Source: an uncultured Oscillospiraceae bacterium
GTDB lineage: Bacteria > Bacillota > Clostridia > Oscillospirales > Oscillospiraceae
Direction of reading: 5' to 3'
DNA: 16,261 nucleotides
NCBI GenBank assembly: GCA_910579595.1
Contig: CAJTVM010000060.1
Location: 1-16,261, forward strand
Shown here piece after piece: positions 1 through 6,061 of the stretch. The notes beneath the pieces are model-generated. The model was not told the DNA's origin and did not search any database. It saw only the letters and a list, made by a program, of their open reading frames with translations. The translations under genes were made by a program, and so were the position numbers. How positions within the stretch are numbered: the stretch's first letter is position 1; every line of letters begins with the position of its first letter.

Positions 1-4
1 ATTT

Positions 5-40
5 TTGCACATCTGACTCCGTTGTGCAATATTTATTTTT
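5..40 (+). terminator. possible rho-independent terminator
   Basis: A 7-bp inverted repeat (TTGCACA at 5-11, TGTGCAA at 23-29, 11-nt loop) is followed by a T-rich stretch (30-40). This would suit the end of a plus-strand gene lying before the window. The stem is weak, so the call is tentative. Confidence 0.3.
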
Positions 41-78
41 CAAACAACCTCTAGCAAACCGCCCCATTTTTCGGCGGA

Positions 79-110
79 AAAACAAAAAATCTTGCTAATT
101 GATTAGCAAG
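79..110 (-). terminator. rho-independent terminator, minus strand
   Basis: Perfect 9-bp inverted repeat CTTGCTAAT (91-99) and ATTAGCAAG (102-110) with a 2-nt centre. Read on the minus strand it is followed by a T-rich run (ATTTTTTGTTTTT, 78-90). It would back up the terminator at 241-283 for the tRNA unit or end another minus-strand transcript. Confidence 0.5.
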
Positions 111-240
111 GTTTCAGGGGGAAAACGGTATGTAGTTCGATTTGAGTTTGGTGGTAACAGTGATTAGCAAATAATAAAGGATAAAGCGCCCACCTTTTAG
201 GTGAGAGATATAGCGTTTTCCCTCGGTTTTCAAAAAGTTA

Positions 241-283
241 TAGAAAAAGCACAAAATCTTCGGGTTTTCCGAAGATTTTGTGC
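241..283 (-). terminator. rho-independent terminator of the tRNA-Arg unit
   Basis: Perfect 15-bp stem (249-263 with 269-283, 5-nt loop). On the minus strand it is followed at once by TTTTTC. It lies 6 nt past the CCA end of the complete tRNA-Arg, so it is the natural end of that transcript. Confidence 0.85.
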
Positions 284-289
284 TACTAA

Positions 290-366
290 TGGCACCCGCG
301 GGAGGATTCGAACCTCTGGCCTACCGCTTAGGAGGCGGTCGCTCTATCCAACTGAGCTACGCGGGC
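290..366 (-). tRNA. tRNA-Arg (anticodon CCU)
   Basis: Read on the minus strand this gives a full cloverleaf of 77 nt including an encoded CCA (290-292). The acceptor stem GCCCGCG/CGCGGGU pairs fully (one G-U), the D arm is normal (GCTC..GAGC), and the anticodon stem ACCGC/GCGGT encloses the loop CTCCTAA with anticodon CCU. The T loop is TTCGAAT. The outermost T-stem pair is an A-C mismatch. It decodes AGG. It is the last member of a unit transcribed from a promoter at 760-788 and ended by the hairpin at 241-283, with three tRNA-Arg 5' halves lying upstream in the same transcript. Confidence 0.92.
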
Positions 367-441
367 CTATGAAATTGCCGGACTGGAATCGAACTCGGAA
401 CGGTACGCCTGTGCCCCCGGAGTGGGGCGCTCTGTTCCCTA

Positions 442-481
442 CTTAGGAGGCGGTCGCTCTATCCATCTGAGCTACGCGGGC
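442..481 (-). pseudogene. tRNA-Arg(CCU) 5' half, copy B
   Basis: From the 5' end at 481 this matches the complete tRNA-Arg(CCU) almost base for base (one change in the D loop) through the anticodon loop as far as CTCCTAAG. It then departs abruptly: the 3' strand of the anticodon stem (GCGGT) is replaced by TAGGG. No partner strand for the GCCCGCG acceptor follows, so it cannot fold as a normal tRNA. Confidence 0.8.
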
Positions 482-556
482 CTATGAAATTGCCGGACTG
501 AAATCGAACTCGGAACGGTACGCCTGTGCCCCCGGAGTGGGGCGCTCTGTTCCCTA

Positions 557-596
557 CTTAGGAGGCGGACGCTCTATCCTGCTGAGCTATCGGGGC
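557..596 (-). pseudogene. tRNA-Arg 5' half, copy C
   Basis: Same organisation and same break in the anticodon loop as copy B. The acceptor 5' strand reads GCCCCGA and the D loop differs, so it derives from, or has drifted towards, another tRNA-Arg isoacceptor, while the 75-nt spacer after it is nearly identical to that of copy B. Confidence 0.75.
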
Positions 597-642
597 GCGT
601 ATGGAATTTTGTCTTGCCAGATGAAAGGCCACCTGATCACGC

Positions 643-678
643 AGAAGGCGAATGCTCTATCCCCTGAGCTACCGGGGC
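643..678 (-). pseudogene. tRNA-Arg(UCU)-like 5' half, copy D
   Basis: On the minus strand the sequence from 678 is GCCCCGG, a normal D arm, then CATTCGCCTTCT, which is what a clostridial tRNA-Arg(UCU) looks like up to its anticodon. Right after the TCT anticodon it switches to unrelated sequence (GCGTGATC...). It is the promoter-proximal member of the unit. It has a different isoacceptor parent but the same break region as copies B and C. Confidence 0.7.
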
Positions 679-759
679 ATAATTGGCCCGTGCGGCCTTG
701 CTTGTCCGGACACTGCCCCTCCGCGCCGTGCAGGCGGGCGGCCCTGCGGGACAGAAGAT

Positions 760-788
760 ATTGTACCCAATTTTTTCGCTCCTGTCAA
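760..788 (-). promoter_or_regulatory. sigma-A promoter of the tRNA-Arg unit
   Basis: On the minus strand: TTGACA (783-788), 17-bp spacer, TACAAT (760-765). This near-consensus promoter points into the tRNA halves and the complete tRNA-Arg, with about 75 nt of leader before copy D. Confidence 0.8.
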
Positions 789-839
789 TGCGGCACAAGA
801 AATTTTTCGAAAAGTCCCTGAATTCTATAGTTCCGACTG

Positions 840-868
840 TTGCAATCAGGGGAAAGTGGAGATATAAT
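840..868 (+). promoter_or_regulatory. sigma-A promoter of typA
   Basis: TTGCAA (840-845), 17-bp spacer, TATAAT (863-868), about 50 nt before the typA start. It runs divergently from the tRNA promoter at 760-788. The same hexamer pair and spacing recur before corA (9647-9675). Confidence 0.8.
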
Positions 869-919
869 ATTAGTTCGTGTTTAGGGATAGATTCTAAATT
901 TCAGATAGAAGGTACGGAT

Positions 920-2749
920 ATGCAGAACGAAAAATTGCGCAACATTGCGATTATCGCCCACGTCGACCACGGCAAGACCACCTTGGTGGACGAGATGCTC
1001 AAGCAGGGCGGCATCTACCGGGAGAACCAGGCCACCGTGGAGCGGGTCATGGACTCCAACGACCTGGAGCGGGAGCGGGGCATCACCATCCTGGCCAAAA
1101 ACACCGCCGTCCACTACAAGGACACCAAGATCAACATCGTGGACACCCCGGGCCACGCCGATTTCGGCGGCGAGGTGGAGCGCATCCTCAAAATGGTCAA
1201 CGGCGTCATCCTCCTGGTGGACGCCGCCGAGGGCCCCATGCCCCAGACCCGGTTCGTGCTCAGCAAGGCCCTGGAGCTGGGCCACAAGGTCATCGTGGTG
1301 GTAAACAAGATCGACCGCCCCGACCAGCGCATCCACGAGGTCATGGACGAGGTGCTGGAACTGCTGCTGGATTTGAACGCCACCGACGAGCAGTTTGAGT
1401 CCCCCACCCTGTTCTGCTCCGGGCGGCAGGGCACCGCCAGCTATTCCCCCGATGCACCCGGCGCCGACCTGGTGCCCCTCTTCGAGACGATTCTGGACTA
1501 TATCCCAGCCCCAGACTGCGACCCGGACGCCCCCTTTCAGATGCTGGTGTCCTCCATCGATTACAACGAGTTTGTGGGCCGCATTGCCGTGGGCCGCATT
1601 GAGCGGGGCGCGGTGAAGCAGAACCAGGAGATCGTGGTGTGCAACTACCACAAGCAGGAAGAAGCCCCCAAAAAGGCCAAGGCCACCGCCCTGTACACCT
1701 TTGACGGCCTGGCCCGCACCCCCGTCACCGAGGCCAGTGCCGGCGAGATCATCGCCATGAGCGGCATCGGCGACATCACCATCGGCGACACCATCTGCGC
1801 CCCCGCCGCGCCGGATCCCATCGAGTTTGTGAAGATCTCCGCCCCCACCCTGGAGATGACCTTCTCCGTCAACGACTCGCCCTTCGCCGGGCGGGAGGGC
1901 AAGTACGTTACCAGCCGCCAGCTCCGGGACCGGCTGTTCCGGGAGACGCTGAAGGACGTGTCCCTGCGGGTGACGGAGATGGAAAACTACACTGATTCTT
2001 TCAACGTGGCGGGCCGGGGTGAGATGTCCCTGTCCATCCTGATTGAGACCATGCGCCGGGAGGGTTACGAGTTCCAGGTATCGCCCCCCCGGGTGGTGTA
2101 TCAGGAGGTGGAGGGCAAAAAGTGCGAGCCTATTGAGCGGGTGGTCATCGACGTACCCGCCGACTGCGTGGGCGCGGTGATGGAGAAGCTGGGGGCCAGG
2201 AAGGGCGAGTTCCTCTCCATGGATCCCATCGGCAGCCGCACCAAGCTGGAGTTCCTGGTGCCCTCCCGGGGCCTGTTCGGCTACCGCAATGAGTTCCTGA
2301 CAGATACCAAGGGCGAGGGCATCATGGCTTCCGTCTTTGAGAAGTACGCCCCCTTTAAGGGGGACATCCAGCGCCGGAACACCGGCTCCCTGGTGGCCCA
2401 TGAGACGGGCGAGTCCGTGACCTACGGCCTGTTCGCCGCCCAGGAGCGGGGAGCGCTGTTCATTGGAGCGGGTGTGCCGGTGTACGAGGGCATGGTTGTC
2501 GGGGTGTGTCCGAAAATGGAGGACATCTCCGTCAACGTGTGCAAGAAGAAGCAGCTCACCAATATGCGGGCCAGCGGCAGCGACGAGGCCCTGCGGCTGG
2601 TGCCCCCCAAGTCCATGAGCCTGGAGCAGTGCCTGGAATTTTTGGCGGACGACGAGCTGCTGGAGGTTACGCCGGAAAACCTGCGCCTGCGCAAGCGGAT
2701 TTTGAACCACGAAAAGCGGATGAAGGCCCTGAAGGGTGGAAAATCGTAA
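920..2749 (+). CDS. typA: translational GTPase TypA/BipA
   Basis: Ribosome-associated GTPase of the EF-G/LepA group, involved in ribosome assembly and stress or low-temperature growth. The 609-aa product has the family's usual length. G-domain motifs are in order: G1 AHVDHGKTT (about residue 13), G2 RGITI, G3 DTPGHADF, G4 NKID; the G5 region reads CSGRQG, a little unlike the usual SA.. form. EF-G-like domains and the TypA C-terminal domain follow, including GESVTYGLF. The frame stays open upstream to 683, but ATG 920 has AGAAGG seven bases before it and a promoter 52 bases upstream, and the protein begins as the family does (MQNEKLRNIAIIAHVDHGK), so the longer form is rejected. Single-gene transcript, convergent with ahcY, sharing the hairpin at 2755-2780. 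Confidence 0.96.
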   Translation: MQNEKLRNIAIIAHVDHGKTTLVDEMLKQGGIYRENQATVERVMDSNDLERERGITILAKNTAVHYKDTKINIVDTPGHADFGGEVERILKMVNGVILLVDAAEGPMPQTRFVLSKALELGHKVIVVVNKIDRPDQRIHEVMDEVLELLLDLNATDEQFESPTLFCSGRQGTASYSPDAPGADLVPLFETILDYIPAPDCDPDAPFQMLVSSIDYNEFVGRIAVGRIERGAVKQNQEIVVCNYHKQEEAPKKAKATALYTFDGLARTPVTEASAGEIIAMSGIGDITIGDTICAPAAPDPIEFVKISAPTLEMTFSVNDSPFAGREGKYVTSRQLRDRLFRETLKDVSLRVTEMENYTDSFNVAGRGEMSLSILIETMRREGYEFQVSPPRVVYQEVEGKKCEPIERVVIDVPADCVGAVMEKLGARKGEFLSMDPIGSRTKLEFLVPSRGLFGYRNEFLTDTKGEGIMASVFEKYAPFKGDIQRRNTGSLVAHETGESVTYGLFAAQERGALFIGAGVPVYEGMVVGVCPKMEDISVNVCKKKQLTNMRASGSDEALRLVPPKSMSLEQCLEFLADDELLEVTPENLRLRKRILNHEKRMKALKGGKS

Positions 2750-2754
2750 GAAAC

Positions 2755-2780
2755 GGCCCTCCGGCGCAAGCCGGGGGGCC
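2755..2780. terminator. bidirectional terminator between typA and ahcY
   Basis: An 11-bp GC-rich stem with one G-U pair (2755-2765 with 2770-2780) and a GCAA tetraloop lies between two convergent stop codons. The plus side is followed by ATTCTGACTGTT and the minus side by GTTTCTTACG, so the T tracts are short. Confidence 0.6.
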
Positions 2781-2790
2781 ATTCTGACTG

Positions 2791-4035
2791 TTACGCGTTG
2801 GAGCTGTTGATGTACTTCTCCTGCTCGGGGGTGAGCTTGTCGATGGACAGGCCCAGGGCGGCCAGCTTGGCCCAGCCAATCTGATCGTCGATCTGGTTGG
2901 GGATGTCGTACAGCTTGACCTCCAGATTGTCCCGGTGCTTGGCCACCCACTCGGAGGCCAGGGCCTGGACGGAGAAGGACATATCCATGATCTCGGCGGG
3001 GTGGCCGTTGCCGCCGGCCAGGTTGACGAGACGGCCCTCCGCCAGCACGTTGAGCACCTTGCCGTCCGCCAGCCGGTAGCCGGTGATACCCTGGCGCTGC
3101 TCCCACTTCTCCACGGCGTTTTCCTCCAGCCACTTCACGTCCACCTCGCAGTCGAAATGGCCCGCGTTGGACAGCAGGGCGTTGTTTTTCATCACGGCGT
3201 AATGGGCGGGGGTGATAACGTCCTTGCAGCCGGTGACGCTGATAAACAGGTCGCCCAGAGGGGCGGCGTCCTCCATTTTCATCACCCGGAAGCCGTTCAT
3301 GGTGGCGTCCAGGGCCTTGAAGGGGTCGATCTCGGTGACGATGACGTTGGCGCCCATACCCTTGGCCCGCAGGGCCACGCCGGAGCCGCACCAGCCGTAG
3401 CCCGCCACCACCACGGTCTTGCCCGCCACCACCAGGTTGGTCATGTGCATGATGGCGTCCCACACGGACTGGCCGGTGCCGTATTTGTTGTCGTAGTAGT
3501 GCTTGGCCTTGGCGTCGTTCACCGCCATCATGGGGCAGGGCAGCGTGCCCTCCCGCTCCCGGGCTTTCAAACGCAGGATGCCGGTGGTGGTCTCCTCGCA
3601 GCCGCCGATGAGGCAGTCGGCGTACTCTTTGCACTTGCCGGAGAGCAGCTGCACCAGGTCGCCGCCGTCATCAATGATAATGTGGGGGTGGCACTTCAGT
3701 GTCTCCGCCAGCAGGGCCTCATACTCTTCCATGGACACGCCGTGCTTGCCAAACACTTCGATACCCCGTTCCGCCACAGCGGCGGCCACGTCGTCCTGGG
3801 TGGACAGGGGGTTGCAGCCGGTGAGGCAGACCTCCGCCCCGCCAGCCTTGAGCACCAGCCCTAAGTTGGCGGTCTTGGCCTCCAGGTGGACCGAGACGGC
3901 CACCCGCAGGCCCTTGAAGGGCTGTTCCTCTTTAAAACGGGCCTCAATCTGGGATAGGGCTGGCATGAAGTTGCGCACCCAGTCGATTTTACGATGGCCG
4001 GAGGGGGCCAGGGCGGGGTCGCGGATGATGCTCAT
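2791..4035 (-). CDS. ahcY: adenosylhomocysteinase, archaeal/Thermotoga type
   Basis: NAD-dependent enzyme that splits S-adenosylhomocysteine into homocysteine and adenosine, recycling the product of SAM-dependent methylation. The protein is 414 aa. Substrate-domain signatures are VHLEAKTANL (the bacterial/eukaryotic form has HMTxQTA), CNPLSTQDDVAAA and IDDGGD; the Rossmann motif is GYGWCGSGVALRAKGMGA; then NAGHFDCEVD and a short tail ending in LTPEQEKYINSSNA rather than K-Y. These features place it with the shorter archaeal/Thermotoga group, where some members prefer S-inosylhomocysteine (family knowledge). ATG 4035 is chosen because AAAGGGAG precedes it; 33 upstream in-frame codons would run through the leader hairpin. 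It has its own promoter (4106-4134) and a hairpin leader. Confidence 0.95.
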   Translation of the reverse strand: MSIIRDPALAPSGHRKIDWVRNFMPALSQIEARFKEEQPFKGLRVAVSVHLEAKTANLGLVLKAGGAEVCLTGCNPLSTQDDVAAAVAERGIEVFGKHGVSMEEYEALLAETLKCHPHIIIDDGGDLVQLLSGKCKEYADCLIGGCEETTTGILRLKAREREGTLPCPMMAVNDAKAKHYYDNKYGTGQSVWDAIMHMTNLVVAGKTVVVAGYGWCGSGVALRAKGMGANVIVTEIDPFKALDATMNGFRVMKMEDAAPLGDLFISVTGCKDVITPAHYAVMKNNALLSNAGHFDCEVDVKWLEENAVEKWEQRQGITGYRLADGKVLNVLAEGRLVNLAGGNGHPAEIMDMSFSVQALASEWVAKHRDNLEVKLYDIPNQIDDQIGWAKLAALGLSIDKLTPEQEKYINSSNA

Positions 4036-4056
4036 AGATAATACTCCCTTTCTTGC

Positions 4057-4088
4057 ACAGTGCCCGCCCCGCATGGGGCGGGCACTGT
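4057..4088 (-). promoter_or_regulatory. perfect 14-bp hairpin in the ahcY 5' leader
   Basis: 4057-4070 and 4075-4088 form a perfect 14-bp, very GC-rich stem with a GCAT loop. In the minus-strand transcript it sits between the promoter (about 15 nt downstream of the expected start) and the ribosome binding site, 21 nt before the ATG. It has no T tract on either strand, so it is not an ordinary terminator. mRNA-stabilising or regulatory roles are possible but not shown. Confidence 0.6.
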
Positions 4089-4105
4089 TATGATTTGAAG
4101 TAACC

Positions 4106-4134
4106 AGTATACCACAGGTCGGGGGCGTTTTCAA
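4106..4134 (-). promoter_or_regulatory. sigma-A promoter of ahcY
   Basis: On the minus strand: TTGAAA (4129-4134), 17-bp spacer, TATACT (4106-4111), about 70 nt before the ahcY start. Confidence 0.8.
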
Positions 4135-4181
4135 GCGAAAGGCAAGTTATCCCGGATAGCTGACCGACCAATCAGAATTTA

Positions 4182-4343
4182 GAACCTGTATTCACAACCT
4201 CAATTCACCGTTTGGCTGGGTCTATTCCCGCCATGCCGCGTTAAATTTTCTTGAAATAAACACAATGATTCCTGCGAAAATTTGCCTTGCCTGACGGGAA
4301 AATCCCTCGCCCATCCGCCGGTTTCGGCTGTGAATACAGGTTC
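4182..4343. mobile_element. MITE-like element, 162 bp
   Basis: Perfect terminal inverted repeats of 15 bp start GAACCTGTATTCACA (4182-4196) and end TGTGAATACAGGTTC (4329-4343). The element is flanked by TTA on both sides (4179-4181 and 4344-4346), which looks like a 3-bp target duplication. There is no transposase-sized reading frame inside. The GAACCTGT-type end and TNA duplication resemble IS5-superfamily elements (inference), so a full-length IS elsewhere in the genome would be the mover. It lies between the ahcY promoter and a truncated gene. Confidence 0.75.
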
Positions 4344-4350
4344 TTAAGGT

Positions 4351-4497
4351 CTAAAACTCATATCTTGTTCCATGTGAAAGTAACAGTCCGTCTGTTAATT
4401 CTACACATAAAATTATAGTGTTCTCATCATTAAAATTATTATGTCCGTTATCAATCCATTCAGCAAAGGACGGGGGCCGCAGTGCTGTTGTCACGCT
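4351..4497 (-). pseudogene. 3' remnant of an unknown gene
   Basis: On the minus strand a short open frame ends at TAG 4351-4353 and reads ...SFAEWIDNGHNNFNDENT, then IILCVELTDGLLLSHGTRYEF. The last 40 or so residues look like real protein sequence (mixed polar and hydrophobic, AT-rich codons). Upstream of about 4470 the frame runs into GC-rich repeat sequence, with a stop at 4498-4500. No start with a ribosome binding site is present. I read this as the 3' end of a gene cut off by rearrangement at the repeat copy at 4505-4542; the MITE begins 7 bp past its stop. The family is not recognised, and chance openness of a short frame cannot be excluded. Confidence 0.45.
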
Positions 4498-4504
4498 TCA
4501 CCTG

Positions 4505-4542
4505 TTCGCGACGCACGGCTTCGCTCCATCTGCGCCGCTCAC
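4505..4542. repeat. hairpin-deleted copy of the dispersed intergenic repeat
   Basis: 4505-4527 matches the reverse complement of 6139-6161 at 21 of 23 positions. 4524-4542 matches the reverse complement of 6062-6080 at 17 of 19. The two arms of the 6062-6161 element are therefore joined here at a shared CTCC/GGAG and the central hairpin is missing. It lies just past the pncB stop codon (4549-4551). Confidence 0.6.
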
Positions 4543-4548
4543 ATCGGC

Positions 4549-5979
4549 TCAACGCTTCGCGGCCAGCAGTTCGGCCCGCACATCCCACAGCTTCTGGGAC
4601 AGATCCACGTAGTAGTTGTGGGGGTACTCGAAGCGCTTCACCTCGTCCCACAGGCTGTCCACTTCCCGGATGCAGTGGGCGCGGGACTCCTGGATGGTGG
4701 GGATTTTGTACACCAGCTTCCCACCCTGGAAAATGGGCACCAGCAGGGGCCGGGCGGTAAAGTCGGTGACAGTTTTCCGCTTCCAGGTGGCCTCCGGGTC
4801 GAACAGCTCCAGGGGTTGGGTGAAATCTGGCTCCTCGTCGTGGACGCAGATATAATCGGCAATGGCCTTGCCGTTGGCGTTCTCAAACAGACGGTAGACC
4901 TTCTTGAAGTGGGGCAGGGTGACCTTCCCGGCGTTTTCGCTGATTTTGATCTTGGGAATCAGGGCGCCGTCCTCCCCCTCGATGGCCGCCAGCTTGTACA
5001 CCCCGCCGAACACCGGCTCGCTCTTGGATGTGATGAGCCGTTCGCCCACGCCGAAGGCGTCAATCCGAGCCCCCTGGGTGAGCAGGTCCCGGATGATATA
5101 CTCGTCCAGGGAGTTGGAGGCCACAATCTTGATGCCGGGCAGGCCCGCGTTGTCCAGCATCTTCCGGGCCTTCTTGGATAGGTAGGTCAGGTCACCGGAG
5201 TCGATGCGGATGCCGCCGCTGGTGATGCCCATTTCCCGGAACACCTTGATGGCGTTGGGTACGCCGGAGTGGAGCACGTTGTAGGTGTCCACCAGCAGGG
5301 TGGCCGCCTGGGGGTACACCTCACAGTAGGTTTTGAAGGCGGTGTACTCGTCGGGGAACATCTGCACCCAGGAATGGGCCATGGTGCCGGTGGCGGGGGT
5401 GCCGAACATCTCGTCCGCCATGGCGCAGGCGGTGCCCCCCGCCCCGGCGATGTAGCTGGCCCGGGCGCCCAGCAGCGCGCCGTCGGAGCCCTGGGCCCGA
5501 CGGGAGCCGAACTCGGACACCGGCCTACCCTGGGCGGCCCGGACGATGCGGTTGGACTTGGTGGCAATCAGGGACTGGTGGTTGAGCACCAGAAGCAGGT
5601 ACGTCTCGATAAACTGAGCCTGGATGGCGGGGGCGCGGACGGTGAGGATAGGCTCCCGGGGGAAGATGGGGGTACCCTCAGGGACGGCCCAGATGTCGCC
5701 GGTAAAATGGAACTCCCTCAGATAGTCCAGGAATTCCGGGGAGAAGCAGTTTTTGCCCCGAAGGTATTCAATATCCTCCTCGTCAAAATGAAGGTTTTCG
5801 ATGTAGCGGATGACCTGCTCCAGCCCGGCGGCGATGGCGAAGCCGCCCCCATCGGGGACGTTGCGGAAGAACACGTCGAAGTAGCAGACGCGGTCCTTCA
5901 GCCCAGTCTGGAAATAGCCGTTGCCCATGGTCAGCTCGTAAAAGTCGGTGAGCATGGAGTAGTTGACGTCGTGTTTCAT
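4549..5979 (-). CDS. pncB: nicotinate phosphoribosyltransferase
   Basis: Converts nicotinate, PRPP and ATP to nicotinate mononucleotide, the entry step of the Preiss-Handler NAD salvage route, in the cytoplasm. The 476-aa product matches the longer Gram-positive NAPRT form. It starts MKHDVNYSMLTDFYELTMGN, as the family does, and has EFGSRRAQG (substrate-site segment, about residue 160), DTYNVLHSGVPNA and GIRIDSGDL of the phosphate-binding barrel. ATG 5979 follows GGAGGG by eight bases. The frame is open much further upstream, through the rubrerythrin region, but that extension has no start signal and reads as low-complexity antisense. Transcription comes from its own promoter (6011-6039), which contains a likely NiaR operator. 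Confidence 0.95.
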   Translation of the reverse strand: MKHDVNYSMLTDFYELTMGNGYFQTGLKDRVCYFDVFFRNVPDGGGFAIAAGLEQVIRYIENLHFDEEDIEYLRGKNCFSPEFLDYLREFHFTGDIWAVPEGTPIFPREPILTVRAPAIQAQFIETYLLLVLNHQSLIATKSNRIVRAAQGRPVSEFGSRRAQGSDGALLGARASYIAGAGGTACAMADEMFGTPATGTMAHSWVQMFPDEYTAFKTYCEVYPQAATLLVDTYNVLHSGVPNAIKVFREMGITSGGIRIDSGDLTYLSKKARKMLDNAGLPGIKIVASNSLDEYIIRDLLTQGARIDAFGVGERLITSKSEPVFGGVYKLAAIEGEDGALIPKIKISENAGKVTLPHFKKVYRLFENANGKAIADYICVHDEEPDFTQPLELFDPEATWKRKTVTDFTARPLLVPIFQGGKLVYKIPTIQESRAHCIREVDSLWDEVKRFEYPHNYYVDLSQKLWDVRAELLAAKR

Positions 5980-6010
5980 TGGAGAATCCCTCCCGATTGT
6001 GATTGCCCAT

Positions 6011-6039
6011 ATTATAAGCTGTCTTGACAGTAAAATCAA
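6011..6039 (-). promoter_or_regulatory. sigma-A promoter of pncB
   Basis: On the minus strand: TTGATT (6034-6039), 17-bp spacer, TATAAT (6011-6016), about 32 nt before the ATG. The spacer holds the palindrome at 6019-6030. Confidence 0.8.
6019..6030. promoter_or_regulatory. NiaR (YrxA)-like operator
   Basis: CTGTCTTGACAG is a palindrome with 5-bp arms, placed exactly between the -35 and -10 boxes of pncB. From memory, the core TGTC-N2-GACA resembles the NiaR operator of Firmicutes, a niacin-responsive repressor of NAD synthesis and salvage genes. Its position would block RNA polymerase when occupied. No niaR gene is in the window. Confidence 0.55.
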
Positions 6040-6061
6040 GAGGAAGAAGCGCGGAGCCGTC

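Larger units (their letters stand above)
1..248. other. AT-rich gene-free stretch left of the tRNA unit
   Basis: I see no convincing coding sequence here. The base composition is clearly more AT-rich than the genes to the right. It holds three hairpins (5-29; 59-77, a GGCGG-type stem; 91-110) and a 10-bp direct repeat, TGATTAGCAA, at 100-109 and 161-170. It may be an intergenic spacer or an old integration scar beside the tRNA locus; nothing in the bases decides this. Confidence 0.5.
367..596 (-). repeat. 115-bp tandem direct repeat carrying tRNA-Arg 5' halves
   Basis: Two adjacent units (367-481 and 482-596) have the same 115-nt period and differ at only about eight positions, mostly in the acceptor/D-arm part of the second. 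Read on the minus strand, each unit is a tRNA-Arg 5' half (acceptor 5' strand, D arm, 5' side of the anticodon stem and the CTCCTAA loop) followed by a conserved 75-nt spacer instead of the 3' half. The spacer has a GC-rich hairpin (411-430 in the first unit) and a T-loop-like GTTCGATTCC with no proper T stem. The 5' half also matches the complete tRNA at 328-366. Confidence 0.85.

Noticed and set aside
100..170. 10-bp direct repeat TGATTAGCAA as an attachment site
   Set aside because: Too short, one copy is part of a hairpin stem, and there is no integrase or other supporting signal.
367..596. 115-bp repeats as a CRISPR or group I intron in tRNA-Arg
   Set aside because: Only two long adjacent units without unique spacers, and the 75-nt insert is far too short and lacks the 3' exon needed for an intron.
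881..3634. 917-codon open frame on the minus strand across typA and ahcY
   Set aside because: It is antisense to typA, low in complexity (His/Gly/Arg-rich) and has no start signal. It arises from GC-rich codon bias of the real genes.
2935..3864. 309-codon plus-strand frame inside ahcY
   Set aside because: Antisense shadow with repetitive Gly/Val/His composition; ahcY on the other strand has full family motifs.
4036..4110. SAH riboswitch upstream of ahcY
   Set aside because: Only a simple perfect hairpin is visible, without the conserved bulge and pseudoknot elements of known SAH riboswitches.
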